A stretch of DNA of 64,000 nt, taken from Methanocorpusculum sp. (GTDB lineage: Archaea; Halobacteriota; Methanomicrobia; Methanomicrobiales; Methanocorpusculaceae). A program made the translations under genes and the position numbers. Under the pieces are notes generated by a model. The model saw nothing but the letters and a program-made list of their open reading frames with translations, ran no database searches and was not told the DNA's origin. Positions 1 to 7,819 of this stretch are shown piece by piece; within the stretch, counting starts at the first letter, position 1; the number at the start of each line of letters is the position of its first letter. Location of the stretch: NCBI RefSeq assembly GCF_030655665.1, contig NZ_JAUSPQ010000006.1:1-64000 (forward strand), given 5' to 3'.

Positions 1-100
1 TCAATGAATGTCCGCATCGCCACAATACCAACGTCAGGACCAACAATCACTCCGGCCTTACCCGGATGATTCGCGTTTTGTCCTCCACTTAAACAGCTCT

Positions 101-217
101 ACTATATCAGCATCAGATGCTTATATAGTCTTCGAACCGAACTCCCGGGAGCCAGGAACAGGGTGCCTAGCCCCTTGGAGATCAAATCCAAGAGCCTTGC
201 GAGGTAACATAGTTACC
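101..217. other. Cluster of inverted repeats, possible structured RNA
   Basis: Several inverted repeats follow each other. Bases 101-129 form 14-base arms (ACTATATCAGCATC against its near complement, one mismatch). Bases 142-151 are the palindrome CTCCCGGGAG. Bases 174-192 form a 6-bp stem with a 7-base loop. Bases 203-217 form GGTAAC-ATA-GTTACC. On the minus strand the 7-base loop reads TTTGATC, like an anticodon loop, but no acceptor or T arm fits, so a tRNA is not supported. Strand and function are unknown. Confidence 0.3.
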
Positions 218-321
218 CCCAATCACTTATAAACCCACCGAAACACAGAGGAAACACACCCAGAGAAAACCAGGAGATTTCCAACGCAGATCGGTTGGCT
301 TGTGAGGTAATAATGTTAGGG

Positions 322-347
322 ATTCCGGCATATAAAGACGCCGGAAT
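322..347 (-). terminator. Hairpin downstream of the Rpap gene
   Basis: ATTCCGGC and GCCGGAAT form an 8-bp stem with a 10-base loop, lying 31 bases past the stop of the RPA-associated gene. No strong T run follows, so a terminator or 3'-end stabilising role is an inference from position. Confidence 0.35.
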
Positions 348-378
348 GACATCCTGAAAAATAAATTTTTGAATGGGT

Positions 379-984
379 TTACAGCTGCATGATGCGTGAA
401 AGGGCATCAGAAACCATCTTTTTCCAGTGATCAGGAGATAAATGATAGGTCTCACGCGCGAGCAGGATATCCGCAGACGGAGATTCCGACGAAAGCGCAT
501 CCACTCTATCAAGGGTTGAACGCGCTGCATCCTGGATCCAGAGATCGCGGGTCTCCTGATTCACCACAAGAATCGACTCCGCACGCACAGAGATCAGGGT
601 TTTGCCATCAGGTGTCGTGTAGGCATTCGGTTTACCGACAACTACCACGAACGACGGATTCGCCGTATCGATCTTCGCAAGCTGATGCATCGCCTCAGGC
701 TGATAGGAACTTGCGTTGATATAGAATATCCCAGTCGGATCGGAAACCCGCGCACGGTACAGAATATTCTGGTCGCCGACCTTATCCTTCTGCGTTATTG
801 TCCCGGCGATCAGGACCCGGTTACACCGCTCGCCCGTCGGCAGCAGAAGATACACCGGACTCTTTTCATCCTCAGTATCTTTAATGGTCTTTGAAGCTTC
901 GCGCAGTTCAGCAGCAAACACGCGTTTTGCCGGCTCACGTTCATAGGACATAAATTGTCCATTTGGCACAGTATTTATACTCAT
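379..984 (-). CDS. RPA-associated protein (Rpap, OB-fold)
   Basis: 201 aa, resembling the archaeal RPA-associated proteins (COG3390 type) encoded next to replication protein A. A single OB-fold is likely at about residues 45-130, with YRARVSDPTGIFYINASSY as the central strands, followed by a helical tail. In relatives it partners RPA on single-stranded DNA. The ATG overlaps the RPA stop as ATGA and is preceded by GGAGGTGA six bases upstream, so this start is preferred over the internal Met12. It is co-transcribed with RPA, upstream, and probably translationally coupled to it. Confidence 0.85.
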   Translation of the reverse strand: MSINTVPNGQFMSYEREPAKRVFAAELREASKTIKDTEDEKSPVYLLLPTGERCNRVLIAGTITQKDKVGDQNILYRARVSDPTGIFYINASSYQPEAMHQLAKIDTANPSFVVVVGKPNAYTTPDGKTLISVRAESILVVNQETRDLWIQDAARSTLDRVDALSSESPSADILLARETYHLSPDHWKKMVSDALSRIMQL

Positions 985-2582
985 ATTCCGTCACCTCCGG
1001 CAGAAGCCCCCGCACGATTCATAAGTTCGGCAGTAACCTTTGGATCAAGACGGATAAACTCCGCAGACTTCACGAGAATCCTGCCGTCGAACTCGTTACC
1101 CAAACATTTCACATATCTTCCGCACAGCCGTTCGGTAAGAACTGCCTGGATCTCCTCCAGACCAAGAGGACTGTTCGAAGCCATCTCAATCGCCTGATCC
1201 ATGGTCATCCCGGAAAGTGCCTCGGTGACCTCACGGTTCATAAGAACATTATATGCCCGCTGACCATTATCCACAACTCCCTTGATCCGAAGATCATAAT
1301 TGAAGGAGTTCTGGATCTCGTGGACCGGACAGAAATTCTGCCGGGAAAGAACGCGGTTACATCCCTCGACCGGACAGCGCCGAACCAAACCTGACCCTTT
1401 TGAGACCTGGACAATGGTCCCAGACACCTCATCCAGACGCTTCCCGACCGCGATATCCGCATCAGGCTCATCCGCGGAATACGTCGCCGGATTCAGACTG
1501 ATCGAAAGACGGCCGTTGAACTCATCCACTTTCGCGTTCGTGATCTCATAAACACGCCCGAGTTCCAGACGTTCCTTGGAATCATCCTGCCACAAAACGA
1601 ATTTGATCCTTCCGGTCTCATCGCCGACAAGACCACTCTGCATCATCCGTTCGCTCTTGGACTCCCACTCCTCAACGAATTTGACGCGAAGAGAGGCATA
1701 ACCTACTTTCAGGTCACGGATCGAAGATACCGGCAGAGGCTCCTTTGGGGCTGAACTGCCCGAAGATACCGAAACTGAAATCTCGGCATCCTCATCCTGG
1801 ATCCAGACAGCCGAGTTCAGAGTCAGGGAAAGCCGCCCGTTGTATTCATCCACACTCGCGTAAAAAATATTGTATACTGCGCCTGGAACCAGCTTCTCCT
1901 TCTCAGGATCCTGCCACAAAACAAACTTTGTCCGCCCGGATTCATCAGCAACAAGGCCGCTCTGCATCATCCGATCACTGCGCAACTCCCACTCTTCGAT
2001 GAACTTCACGTGAACACAGGAAACGACGCCGGGCTTCAGATCGCTCAGCTTCGTCGGCTCGGACGGGACCAAACACCGATCATCCTTGATCTCGGTGACA
2101 TGGGACCCTGAGTGAAGTTTCAGATTGGGAACCCCTTTGAACGAATCGACGACCGCCGACTCGATCCGATACCATTTCTCAAGTTCAAGCTTCGGCAGTT
2201 CTGATGCCTTGGAAAAAACGACAAATCGTACGGCTCCGGTACTGTCCGCAAAGATCCCGCTCTGTGCGATCGACGGAGAATTAGGCGTCTGAAGGGAAAC
2301 GACTTTGACCTCGACCGTGACCCAGTCGTTTGGCTGGATATCGGCAATATGTACGAGGTCACCTGTCGAAGAACCTGCCGCGGGCTTTGCCTCTTCAGGG
2401 ATCTTGTGCTGTTTATACTGATCAGAGAGTACTTTCCGCTCCGCTTCGAACGGAACCACACCAAACTCGTTGATGTAGAGGTTAAGCTTCTCTGAAATGC
2501 TTTGCTTGTCCGGCGAAACTCCTTTGGACACTAAGTTCTGGGAGATTCTGTCGGTAATCTGCTGGATCTGCTGTGCGTCCAT
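981..2582 (-). CDS. rpa: Replication factor A (single-stranded DNA-binding protein)
   Basis: 533 aa. The start at 2582 (MDAQQIQQ) is chosen because GGAGATC lies just upstream; a longer open frame reaches 2645 without a ribosome site. Several OB-folds follow in series. Two at about residues 175-270 and 295-385 are close repeats sharing MMQSGLV, DE.GR and KFVLWQD, evidence of internal duplication. A C-terminal zinc motif (CPVEGC, then CPVH) precedes or interrupts the last OB-fold. It coats single-stranded DNA during replication and repair. It forms an operon with Rpap downstream (ATGA overlap). Confidence 0.92.
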   Translation of the reverse strand: MDAQQIQQITDRISQNLVSKGVSPDKQSISEKLNLYINEFGVVPFEAERKVLSDQYKQHKIPEEAKPAAGSSTGDLVHIADIQPNDWVTVEVKVVSLQTPNSPSIAQSGIFADSTGAVRFVVFSKASELPKLELEKWYRIESAVVDSFKGVPNLKLHSGSHVTEIKDDRCLVPSEPTKLSDLKPGVVSCVHVKFIEEWELRSDRMMQSGLVADESGRTKFVLWQDPEKEKLVPGAVYNIFYASVDEYNGRLSLTLNSAVWIQDEDAEISVSVSSGSSAPKEPLPVSSIRDLKVGYASLRVKFVEEWESKSERMMQSGLVGDETGRIKFVLWQDDSKERLELGRVYEITNAKVDEFNGRLSISLNPATYSADEPDADIAVGKRLDEVSGTIVQVSKGSGLVRRCPVEGCNRVLSRQNFCPVHEIQNSFNYDLRIKGVVDNGQRAYNVLMNREVTEALSGMTMDQAIEMASNSPLGLEEIQAVLTERLCGRYVKCLGNEFDGRILVKSAEFIRLDPKVTAELMNRAGASAGGDGI

Positions 2583-2614
2583 TTTGATCTCCAAGTAAGA
2601 ATATGACGCATACC

Positions 2615-2663
2615 CTATATATGCTTTGACCGCGCGGTGCGACAATGCCTCGGAATTTGGCTA
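2615..2663 (+). promoter_or_regulatory. TATA-palindrome-leaderless start cassette, copy A
   Basis: TATATAT at 2616-2622 is followed by the perfect 10-base palindrome ACCGCGCGGT (2629-2638), then GCGACA and ATG at 2645, about 29 bases from the TATA box. That spacing predicts a leaderless transcript. The palindrome to ATGCCTCGG stretch is repeated with one change in 25 bases at 56471-56495. The TATA element also lies in the upstream region of the divergent RPA gene, so both may be co-regulated. Confidence 0.55.
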
Positions 2664-2863
2664 AAACACCGCTCCCATTGAATGAGAGCGGTACAAAAAT
2701 TGTGCAAAAAACTGAGGATGAGGATCTAGATTATGTCGTTTCGCCGTTCCATGGCGATCGTATTCTGCCAGCTGCCGAATTTGTCTTTCGCAATCCTTTC
2801 ACGGTAACCAATTTCTCTAAAACCGCACTTGGTATGAAGATTGAGACTTGCAGTATTTATTGA
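2645..2863 (+). CDS. Small ORF with conserved MPRxxAKTPL start (doubtful)
   Basis: 72-aa frame. Its first 14 codons (MPRNLAKTPLPLNE) match those of another small frame at 56487 (MPRGFAKTPLSLRE) at 10 of 14 residues, and both follow the same promoter cassette. Beyond about residue 27 the frame is antisense to the 3' end of the GNAT gene and looks non-coding, so the real product may be shorter, decayed, or an RNA. A hairpin ACCGCTC/GAGCGGT covers codons 9-15. I recognise no protein family. Confidence 0.3.
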   Translation: MPRNLAKTPLPLNESGTKIVQKTEDEDLDYVVSPFHGDRILPAAEFVFRNPFTVTNFSKTALGMKIETCSIY

Positions 2864-3217
2864 GAAAATGTTCACATACAAACACCAATACCCTTTTTCT
2901 TCACTTTCCCGGCAGAGATGATCCAGCAGTTTTGTGCCAAGACCCTGCCCGCGAAATGCTTTATCAAAATAAATGCTGACTTCCACAACACCTTTGTAAG
3001 CTTCCCGGGCAGAAGTCGGGCTAACGGCACACCATCCAACGACCGTATCGTCCGCAAGCAGAACATAACGGCAGTCTTTCAGATGTGACGCGTCCCACTC
3101 TTCAAAGGTCGGACATACCGTAGCAAATGTCGAGATCCCTTCCAAAAGTCCCTGCGTATAGATCTGGCTGACCCGCGTCCAGTCATCCTCTTTCATATCT
3201 CTAATAGTAAAATGCAT
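2726..3217 (-). CDS. GNAT N-acetyltransferase, phosphinothricin acetyltransferase-like
   Basis: 163 aa, the usual length for the Pat/MddA branch of GNAT enzymes, which acetylate amino acids or analogues such as methionine sulfoximine with acetyl-CoA. The acetyl-CoA motif A is FRGQGLGTKLLDHL (about residues 89-102), preceded by VVEVSIYFD; motif B follows with VNIFSINTASLNLHTKCGF. GAGGTG stands five bases before the ATG. It is monocistronic, and its 3' end is overlapped by the antisense small ORF at 2645. Substrate is unknown. Confidence 0.85.
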   Translation of the reverse strand: MHFTIRDMKEDDWTRVSQIYTQGLLEGISTFATVCPTFEEWDASHLKDCRYVLLADDTVVGWCAVSPTSAREAYKGVVEVSIYFDKAFRGQGLGTKLLDHLCRESEEKGYWCLYVNIFSINTASLNLHTKCGFREIGYRERIAKDKFGSWQNTIAMERRNDII

Positions 3218-3298
3218 TTTTACACCTCAGCGACACAAACTGAAACAGAATAGAGCCGGCAAAAAAGAGCAATAGCTACTTTCGTCTCAACCTGCATT

Positions 3299-4126
3299 TT
3301 ACATATCTACCTCTAAACTTACATCAGCGCAGCGAACAGAGTGCGTCAGTGCCCCCATACTGATCACATCAATATCAAGACCGGCGTATCGGTCAACGGT
3401 CTCGGGCGTGATGCCGCCTGATATCTCCAAGGACACTTCCCCGCGAAGACCTGCAGCCTCAAGCGCGGCGATAGCCTCACGGATAAGTTCCGGGGTCATG
3501 TTGTCGAACATGATGATATCGGCGCCGGTCTCTGCCGCAAGAAGAGCGTCTTCCAGAGACTCGACCTCGCACTCCACCTTCTTATCAGAATACGCCTGGC
3601 ATTTCCGCACCGCCTCATCGACCGGCATAAACGCCCGATGGGTATCCTTGATCAGGAACTGATTAAAAAGCGTGTGTCTGTGGGGCAGAGCACCGCCGGC
3701 AATTAATGCTTTTTTATCAAAATAACGGAGTCCGGGGGCGGTCTTCCTCGTTCCGGCGACCCGAACGTGATCATTGACGACCGAGACAAGCCGGGAGGCC
3801 TTTGCCGCGGCGGACGCAATGCCGCTCATCCGACCGAGAAGATTCAGACAGGTCCGCTCTAAGGAGAGGATGGCGTGGACCGATCCTCTGAGCGCGATGA
3901 TCTTCTCACCCGGGTGGGCAGTCGAACCGTCCTTTACCAGAACATCGGCAAGAACACCGGCATTCTTAAACAGCCATTCGCACTCTTCAGCCCCTGACAC
4001 GACCATCTCTTCCCTTGCTTCGATACGTGCAGAAATGACCTTGTCTTCCAAAAGAGCAAGGGTCGTGATGTCGCCTGCAGAAACATCCTCGGCAACAAAT
4101 GCAAGAAGCTGATCGGTCGGGAGCAT
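3299..4126 (-). CDS. nadC: Nicotinate-nucleotide pyrophosphorylase (carboxylating)
   Basis: 275 aa, typical length. It converts quinolinate and PRPP to nicotinate mononucleotide, CO2 and pyrophosphate in de novo NAD synthesis. Seen: N-terminal ITTLALL segment, LLGRMSGIAS helix, phosphoribosyl-binding VAGTRKTAPGLR (about residues 121-132), the His-rich GGALPHRHTLFNQFLIKDTH loop and the barrel end SLEISGGITPE. Last gene of the nadX-nadA-nadC operon; its ATG directly follows the nadA stop (TAAATG). Confidence 0.96.
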   Translation of the reverse strand: MLPTDQLLAFVAEDVSAGDITTLALLEDKVISARIEAREEMVVSGAEECEWLFKNAGVLADVLVKDGSTAHPGEKIIALRGSVHAILSLERTCLNLLGRMSGIASAAAKASRLVSVVNDHVRVAGTRKTAPGLRYFDKKALIAGGALPHRHTLFNQFLIKDTHRAFMPVDEAVRKCQAYSDKKVECEVESLEDALLAAETGADIIMFDNMTPELIREAIAALEAAGLRGEVSLEISGGITPETVDRYAGLDIDVISMGALTHSVRCADVSLEVDM

Positions 4127-5029
4127 TTATGCCGATGCCTCGATCATCCGCTCGATCGCAAGACGTGCACGCTCTGCGATGTAATCCGGCACCTGGATCG
4201 GGACAACGCCGTCCCTAAGCGTAATGTAGAGATCCTCTTCGGTGATCAGCTTCATGTTTGAACAGACTGCCGTGTCGATGCCGTGGAATATGGTATCCGG
4301 ATACTTTTTCTGGAGAGGGTGGATGATACCCTTCTCTGTAAGGATCACCCACTCCTTCTTTTCGCCGCATCTCCGGATCATATACCCGGTCGAGCCGACA
4401 AGATCAGATGCGAGCTGGACCTCGGGGGAACACTCGGGGTGACTGATTATTGTCGCGTTTGGATACTCGCGTCTTGCAGCCTCAACATCCCGGAGGGTAA
4501 ACTGGTGATGGGTCGGGCAGCCGCCGTTCAATGGAACTGGGATGATCGTTTTTTCCGGGACAAGCCGCTGGGTATATGCTGCAAGATTTGCGTCCGGACC
4601 AAACAGGATCGTGTCTTCTTTGAGTGAGCGAACAACATCCGCGGCATTTGCGGACGTGCAGGTGATATCGCACTCTGCTTTCGTCGCCGCGTTCGAGTTC
4701 ACGTACACAACGAACGGGGAGCCGGGGTGAGCCGCTTTTGCTGCACGGACCGATGACGGAGTGAGCTGATCGGCAAGCGGGCAGCCTCCGTCCGGTCTTG
4801 GGATCAGGACGGTCTTTTCCGGGGAGAGGATCTTTGCCGTCTCGGCCATGAAATAGACACCGCAGACAACAAGTGTCGACTCCTTTGCGTCCTTCGCCTT
4901 CCTGGCGAGTTCGAGCGAATCACCGGTGATGTCTGCAAGGTCCTGGATCTCAGGCGGCTGATAATTGTGTGCAAGGATCAGGGCGCCTTTTTCAGCGGCA
5001 AGTCTCCTGATCTCCTTTTCATAGTTCAT
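4127..5029 (-). CDS. nadA: Quinolinate synthase
   Basis: 300 aa [4Fe-4S] enzyme that condenses iminoaspartate with dihydroxyacetone phosphate to quinolinate. Seen: HNYQPPEIQDLAD near the N terminus, the first cluster cysteine in VVCGVYFMAETA (about residue 56), the pseudo-repeat VPLNGGCPTHHQF, EVQLASDLVGSTGYM, and conserved CSNMK near residue 260. The ATG overlaps the nadX stop by four bases (ATGA), consistent with translational coupling. The short NadA form is typical of archaea. Confidence 0.96.
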   Translation of the reverse strand: MNYEKEIRRLAAEKGALILAHNYQPPEIQDLADITGDSLELARKAKDAKESTLVVCGVYFMAETAKILSPEKTVLIPRPDGGCPLADQLTPSSVRAAKAAHPGSPFVVYVNSNAATKAECDITCTSANAADVVRSLKEDTILFGPDANLAAYTQRLVPEKTIIPVPLNGGCPTHHQFTLRDVEAARREYPNATIISHPECSPEVQLASDLVGSTGYMIRRCGEKKEWVILTEKGIIHPLQKKYPDTIFHGIDTAVCSNMKLITEEDLYITLRDGVVPIQVPDYIAERARLAIERMIEASA

Positions 5030-5784
5030 GCACCGATCACCAACGGATTGTCAAGATTTTTCAGGAGCGTCAGGATCGAAAGAGCTGCAAGATAACTGGT
5101 TGCCGGATTATCCGGGGACGGGACGTTTCTGACTCTGATATATGCCTCGCCAAACTCTCCTTCGAAGAAGATCTCATGCATATTCCGATCCTCTTTTGGA
5201 TCCATCCATAACTCGACATCCACATCTCTTCCGCAGGCAAGAGAAAGAGACTCGGCAACATTCGTGTTTTTCGGGTACTGATGAACACAGTCGTAGGCTT
5301 TTCCAGAGAAGATGCAGGTTTTTTCCTCCGCTTCACGGGACAGGGATTTCGGATTTTTCGTTGTGCGGAGAACGAATTTATCGATACCTGATATCTGACC
5401 GACACGGATGTTGTCCAATCCCATGATAGCCCCGGACGGGATGTGGATCTTTTTCTTCATTTCGCGGGCAGTCTGGATGAGTTCTTCACGGAAAGAAATG
5501 TCTGCAAGTGCCCCTACGCTCATGATAACAAGATCTTTTCCTGCGAGAAGAATGCTCTGTGCATGGGACGTGGCCGCCGCAACAGATGCCGCCTCGACGA
5601 CGATATCTGTGGACTCTTTAAGGAATGCCGAAAAATCAGAGTAAGGAGTTGCCCCGAACTCTCTGCCGAATGCCTCTGCACGTTCAAAAACCACATCATA
5701 TACTGCAGTGATTTTGAAGTTCTCCTGACTCTTTGCGATCACGTGACCGATATTTCCGCACCCTAAAAGCCCGACGGTAATCAT
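5026..5784 (-). CDS. nadX: L-aspartate dehydrogenase
   Basis: 252 aa. It oxidises L-aspartate to iminoaspartate with NAD(P), the oxygen-independent entry to NAD synthesis, replacing the flavin oxidase NadB; this suits an anaerobe. Rossmann motif GLLGCGNIGHVI at residues 5-16; HIPSGAIMGLDNI and PKNTNVAESLSLA are the family catalytic-domain segments. First gene of nadX-nadA-nadC. TATAATCC lies about 25 bases before the ATG and no ribosome site is visible, so the mRNA is probably leaderless. Confidence 0.93.
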   Translation of the reverse strand: MITVGLLGCGNIGHVIAKSQENFKITAVYDVVFERAEAFGREFGATPYSDFSAFLKESTDIVVEAASVAAATSHAQSILLAGKDLVIMSVGALADISFREELIQTAREMKKKIHIPSGAIMGLDNIRVGQISGIDKFVLRTTKNPKSLSREAEEKTCIFSGKAYDCVHQYPKNTNVAESLSLACGRDVDVELWMDPKEDRNMHEIFFEGEFGEAYIRVRNVPSPDNPATSYLAALSILTLLKNLDNPLVIGA

Positions 5785-5858
5785 AATTGGTACAGAGTTT
5801 CGGATTATAGATAGTTAAGGATTGTGCCGTCTGCACGGGATCGGGAAAAAAGAGGGGG

Positions 5859-6062
5859 TCATTTTTGATATTCCAGGATGTCTCCTGGCTGACAATCGAG
5901 GACCCGGCAGATAGCGTCGAGCGTCGAAAACCGGATAGCGGCGATCTTGCCGGTTTTGATTTTGGAAAGATTGACATTGGTGATGCCGACCTTTTCCGCA
6001 AGTTCACCAAGAGACATCTTCCGGTCCGCCATCACGCGGTCAAGTCTGAGAATGATCGGCAT
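5859..6062 (-). CDS. Small XRE-type HTH regulator
   Basis: 67 aa. One Cro/C1 helix-turn-helix fills the protein: RMADRKMSLGELAEKVGI as helices 1-2, TNVNLSKIKTGKIAAIRF as recognition helix and turn, then FSTLDAICRVLDCQPGDIL. It resembles the YozG-like regulators habitually paired with DUF2975 membrane proteins, and that gene lies directly upstream, with two bases between stop and ATG. A likely target is the palindrome at 6680-6698, in the shared promoter region with the ROK kinase. Inference: autoregulator of the pair. Confidence 0.88.
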   Translation of the reverse strand: MPIILRLDRVMADRKMSLGELAEKVGITNVNLSKIKTGKIAAIRFSTLDAICRVLDCQPGDILEYQK

Positions 6063-6064
6063 GA

Positions 6065-6637
6065 TCAGAGGGTTTCATCCGCCTGTTCCTGAAGATTCAG
6101 CCCATATTCAAAGATGTGGGCAAGGGAATACACCACAAATGCAAGGACCAGACCTTCGATGCTGAAAGTAAACATATCCAGAGAGAAGCCGAGTATCGCA
6201 CCCCCGATCAACTCGATAAGAGCAGGAACGACGGAAATAACGGCTATCAAAACCGCAATGGTCTTCAGATGGTTGGTATTCTCTTCGGTAAACGGAAGGA
6301 GCGTCTTTCGGATGCCGGAAAATATCTTCCCGGCGACGATAAGGATCGCCATAATAAGTCCCATATACGCAAAGGATACGATCGAAAACAATGCGATGAT
6401 ACCCGGGATCATGCCGACAGTTAAGCCAGTTTCGCCGCCAGCGGTCAATACGGTCACATCTTCGGAAGTAAGCACGTCGGTAAACAACTCCGAACCGGCC
6501 AGTCCGTAAATAACTGCGGCGCCTCCAAGAAGAAGAACCATGCAGGCAATAATTATCCATCCAAGGATACGGGCGATCTTCAATACTATATCTGCAACAC
6601 GTGCACTATGTTCGATTTTTATCTGAGTAGCATTCAT
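6065..6637 (-). CDS. DUF2975-like membrane protein
   Basis: 190 aa from the start at 6637 (MNATQIKIEH), chosen because GGTGTGAT lies just upstream; the frame extends to 6673. Four hydrophobic segments are visible at about residues 17-43, 68-96, 118-145 and 152-175, with the conserved linker LLPFTEENTNHLKTIAV and the C-terminal IFEYGLNLQEQADETL typical of DUF2975. Function of the family is unknown; it is nearly always next to a small XRE regulator, as here. It is divergent from the ROK kinase. Confidence 0.75.
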   Translation of the reverse strand: MNATQIKIEHSARVADIVLKIARILGWIIIACMVLLLGGAAVIYGLAGSELFTDVLTSEDVTVLTAGGETGLTVGMIPGIIALFSIVSFAYMGLIMAILIVAGKIFSGIRKTLLPFTEENTNHLKTIAVLIAVISVVPALIELIGGAILGFSLDMFTFSIEGLVLAFVVYSLAHIFEYGLNLQEQADETL

Positions 6638-6679
6638 CAAGCTTATCACACCCACATATTTGTTGTATTCCATTAATAA

Positions 6680-6698
6680 ATTATCGTTTATCGATAAT
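6680..6698. promoter_or_regulatory. Inverted repeat operator between DUF2975 and ROK genes
   Basis: ATTATCG-TTTAT-CGATAAT, perfect 7-base arms with a 5-base spacer, in the divergent promoter region and followed by the TATA-like AATATTTAAT. The small XRE protein at 5859 is the obvious candidate to bind it. Confidence 0.5.
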
Positions 6699-6771
6699 AT
6701 TTAATTGAGTGAAAATAACACAGCCGATTAAGGAATACTTGATTTACAAGAAGAGCAAATCTAGCCATAAG

Positions 6772-7716
6772 ATGGATGATCATACGTATGTTGCCGCGGT
6801 CGATCTTGGAGCTACACATCTCCGTGCGGGGATCGTTGACAAAGAGGGGGCGATCGAGGCATTTTCCCAAAACGAGGTCAAAGACCTCTCAAGCGCGGCG
6901 GATATACGGATCCTGATATCAAAAATGATCCTTGATCTGAGCCGGGGTACCGGGATCACGCCGAAAGCGATCGGGATCAGTACCGCGGGGCCCGTCGATC
7001 TGAAGACCGGTTCGGTCGTCTGTTCACCCAATATGAAATGTGAACGGATCTTCCTTTCCGGACCGCTCCAGGAAAAGTTCGGCATTCCGGTCCGTATGAT
7101 GACCGACTGTAAAGCGGGCGTCCTTGGAGAATATTATTTCGGCGGGGCAAAGGACGCGGCAACGCTCGTGTATCTGACCTTTTCCACCGGGATCGGCGCA
7201 GGAGTTCTGGACCGGGGCAGGCTCTTATGCGGTTCGAATGGAAATGCCTCGGAAGCCGGTCACCTTCTCGTGGATACGACCTGGAATCTTCCCTGCGGCT
7301 GCGGAGGGGTCGGGCACTGGGAGGCATACGCGAGCGGAACCGGGATCCCGAACTTTTTCCGGGTCTGGAGTGAGGATCGTATCGACTGTGATCCCAAACC
7401 TTCGATGAATGCCGGGCAGATCCTGTACGCAGCGGAACATGGAAGTCCGCTCTTCTGTTCCTTTGCAGAAGAGCTCGCAAAAATAAACGGACGGGGACTT
7501 TCTTCGGTCGTTGCGGCCTACAATCCTGATTTGATCGTGCTTGACGGCCCCGTTGTCAGAAACTATCCGGCGCTGATAGCCAAAAAAATGACCGAATGTA
7601 TGGATCACTACCTGACGATGCCGGAGATCCGCATCTCCGCTCTTGAGGGAAAAGCCCCCCTGCTCGGTGCCTCGGTCTCTGCATTCAAAGCTGCCAGAGT
7701 TGAGAAAAATCGATAA
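6772..7716 (+). CDS. ROK-family sugar kinase (glucokinase-like)
   Basis: 314 aa from ATG 6772 (MDDHTYVAAVDLGATHLRAG); the frame extends upstream to a GTG at 6709 that would sit too close to the promoter. Phosphate-binding motif DLGATHLRAG at residues 11-20, catalytic Asp in RMMTDCKAGVLGEYYFG, second nucleotide loop STGIGAGVL, and the ROK zinc motif CGCGGVGHWEAYASG at about residues 177-191. It probably phosphorylates a hexose in the cytoplasm. Monocistronic. Substrate cannot be read from sequence. Confidence 0.88.
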   Translation: MDDHTYVAAVDLGATHLRAGIVDKEGAIEAFSQNEVKDLSSAADIRILISKMILDLSRGTGITPKAIGISTAGPVDLKTGSVVCSPNMKCERIFLSGPLQEKFGIPVRMMTDCKAGVLGEYYFGGAKDAATLVYLTFSTGIGAGVLDRGRLLCGSNGNASEAGHLLVDTTWNLPCGCGGVGHWEAYASGTGIPNFFRVWSEDRIDCDPKPSMNAGQILYAAEHGSPLFCSFAEELAKINGRGLSSVVAAYNPDLIVLDGPVVRNYPALIAKKMTECMDHYLTMPEIRISALEGKAPLLGASVSAFKAARVEKNR

Positions 7717-7819
7717 GATTTTTTGTGAAAAAGAGAAAGACCGGCATTCTTCGTCCGTCTACGTCATCAGTTAACTCCAAGAATATATAAACTCAGACCG
7801 GCAAAATTAGATAGAATCA

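Larger units (their letters stand above)
1..378. other. Intergenic edge region, no convincing gene
   Basis: No open frame here looks like a protein gene. A minus-strand frame at 3-50 (possible GTG start at 50) runs off the window edge with a plausible composition (IVGPDVGIVAMRTFI), but it is too short to call. The rest holds the hairpin cluster at 101-217, an AC-rich tract at 233-280 and a hairpin at 322-347. Confidence 0.5.

Noticed and set aside
120-215. Possible tRNA-Ser on the minus strand from the TTTGATC loop
   Set aside because: No matching acceptor or T arm, and position 37 would be T rather than a purine.
8-232. 74-aa plus-strand frame at the left edge
   Set aside because: It crosses the hairpin cluster, has poor composition and no ribosome site or promoter.
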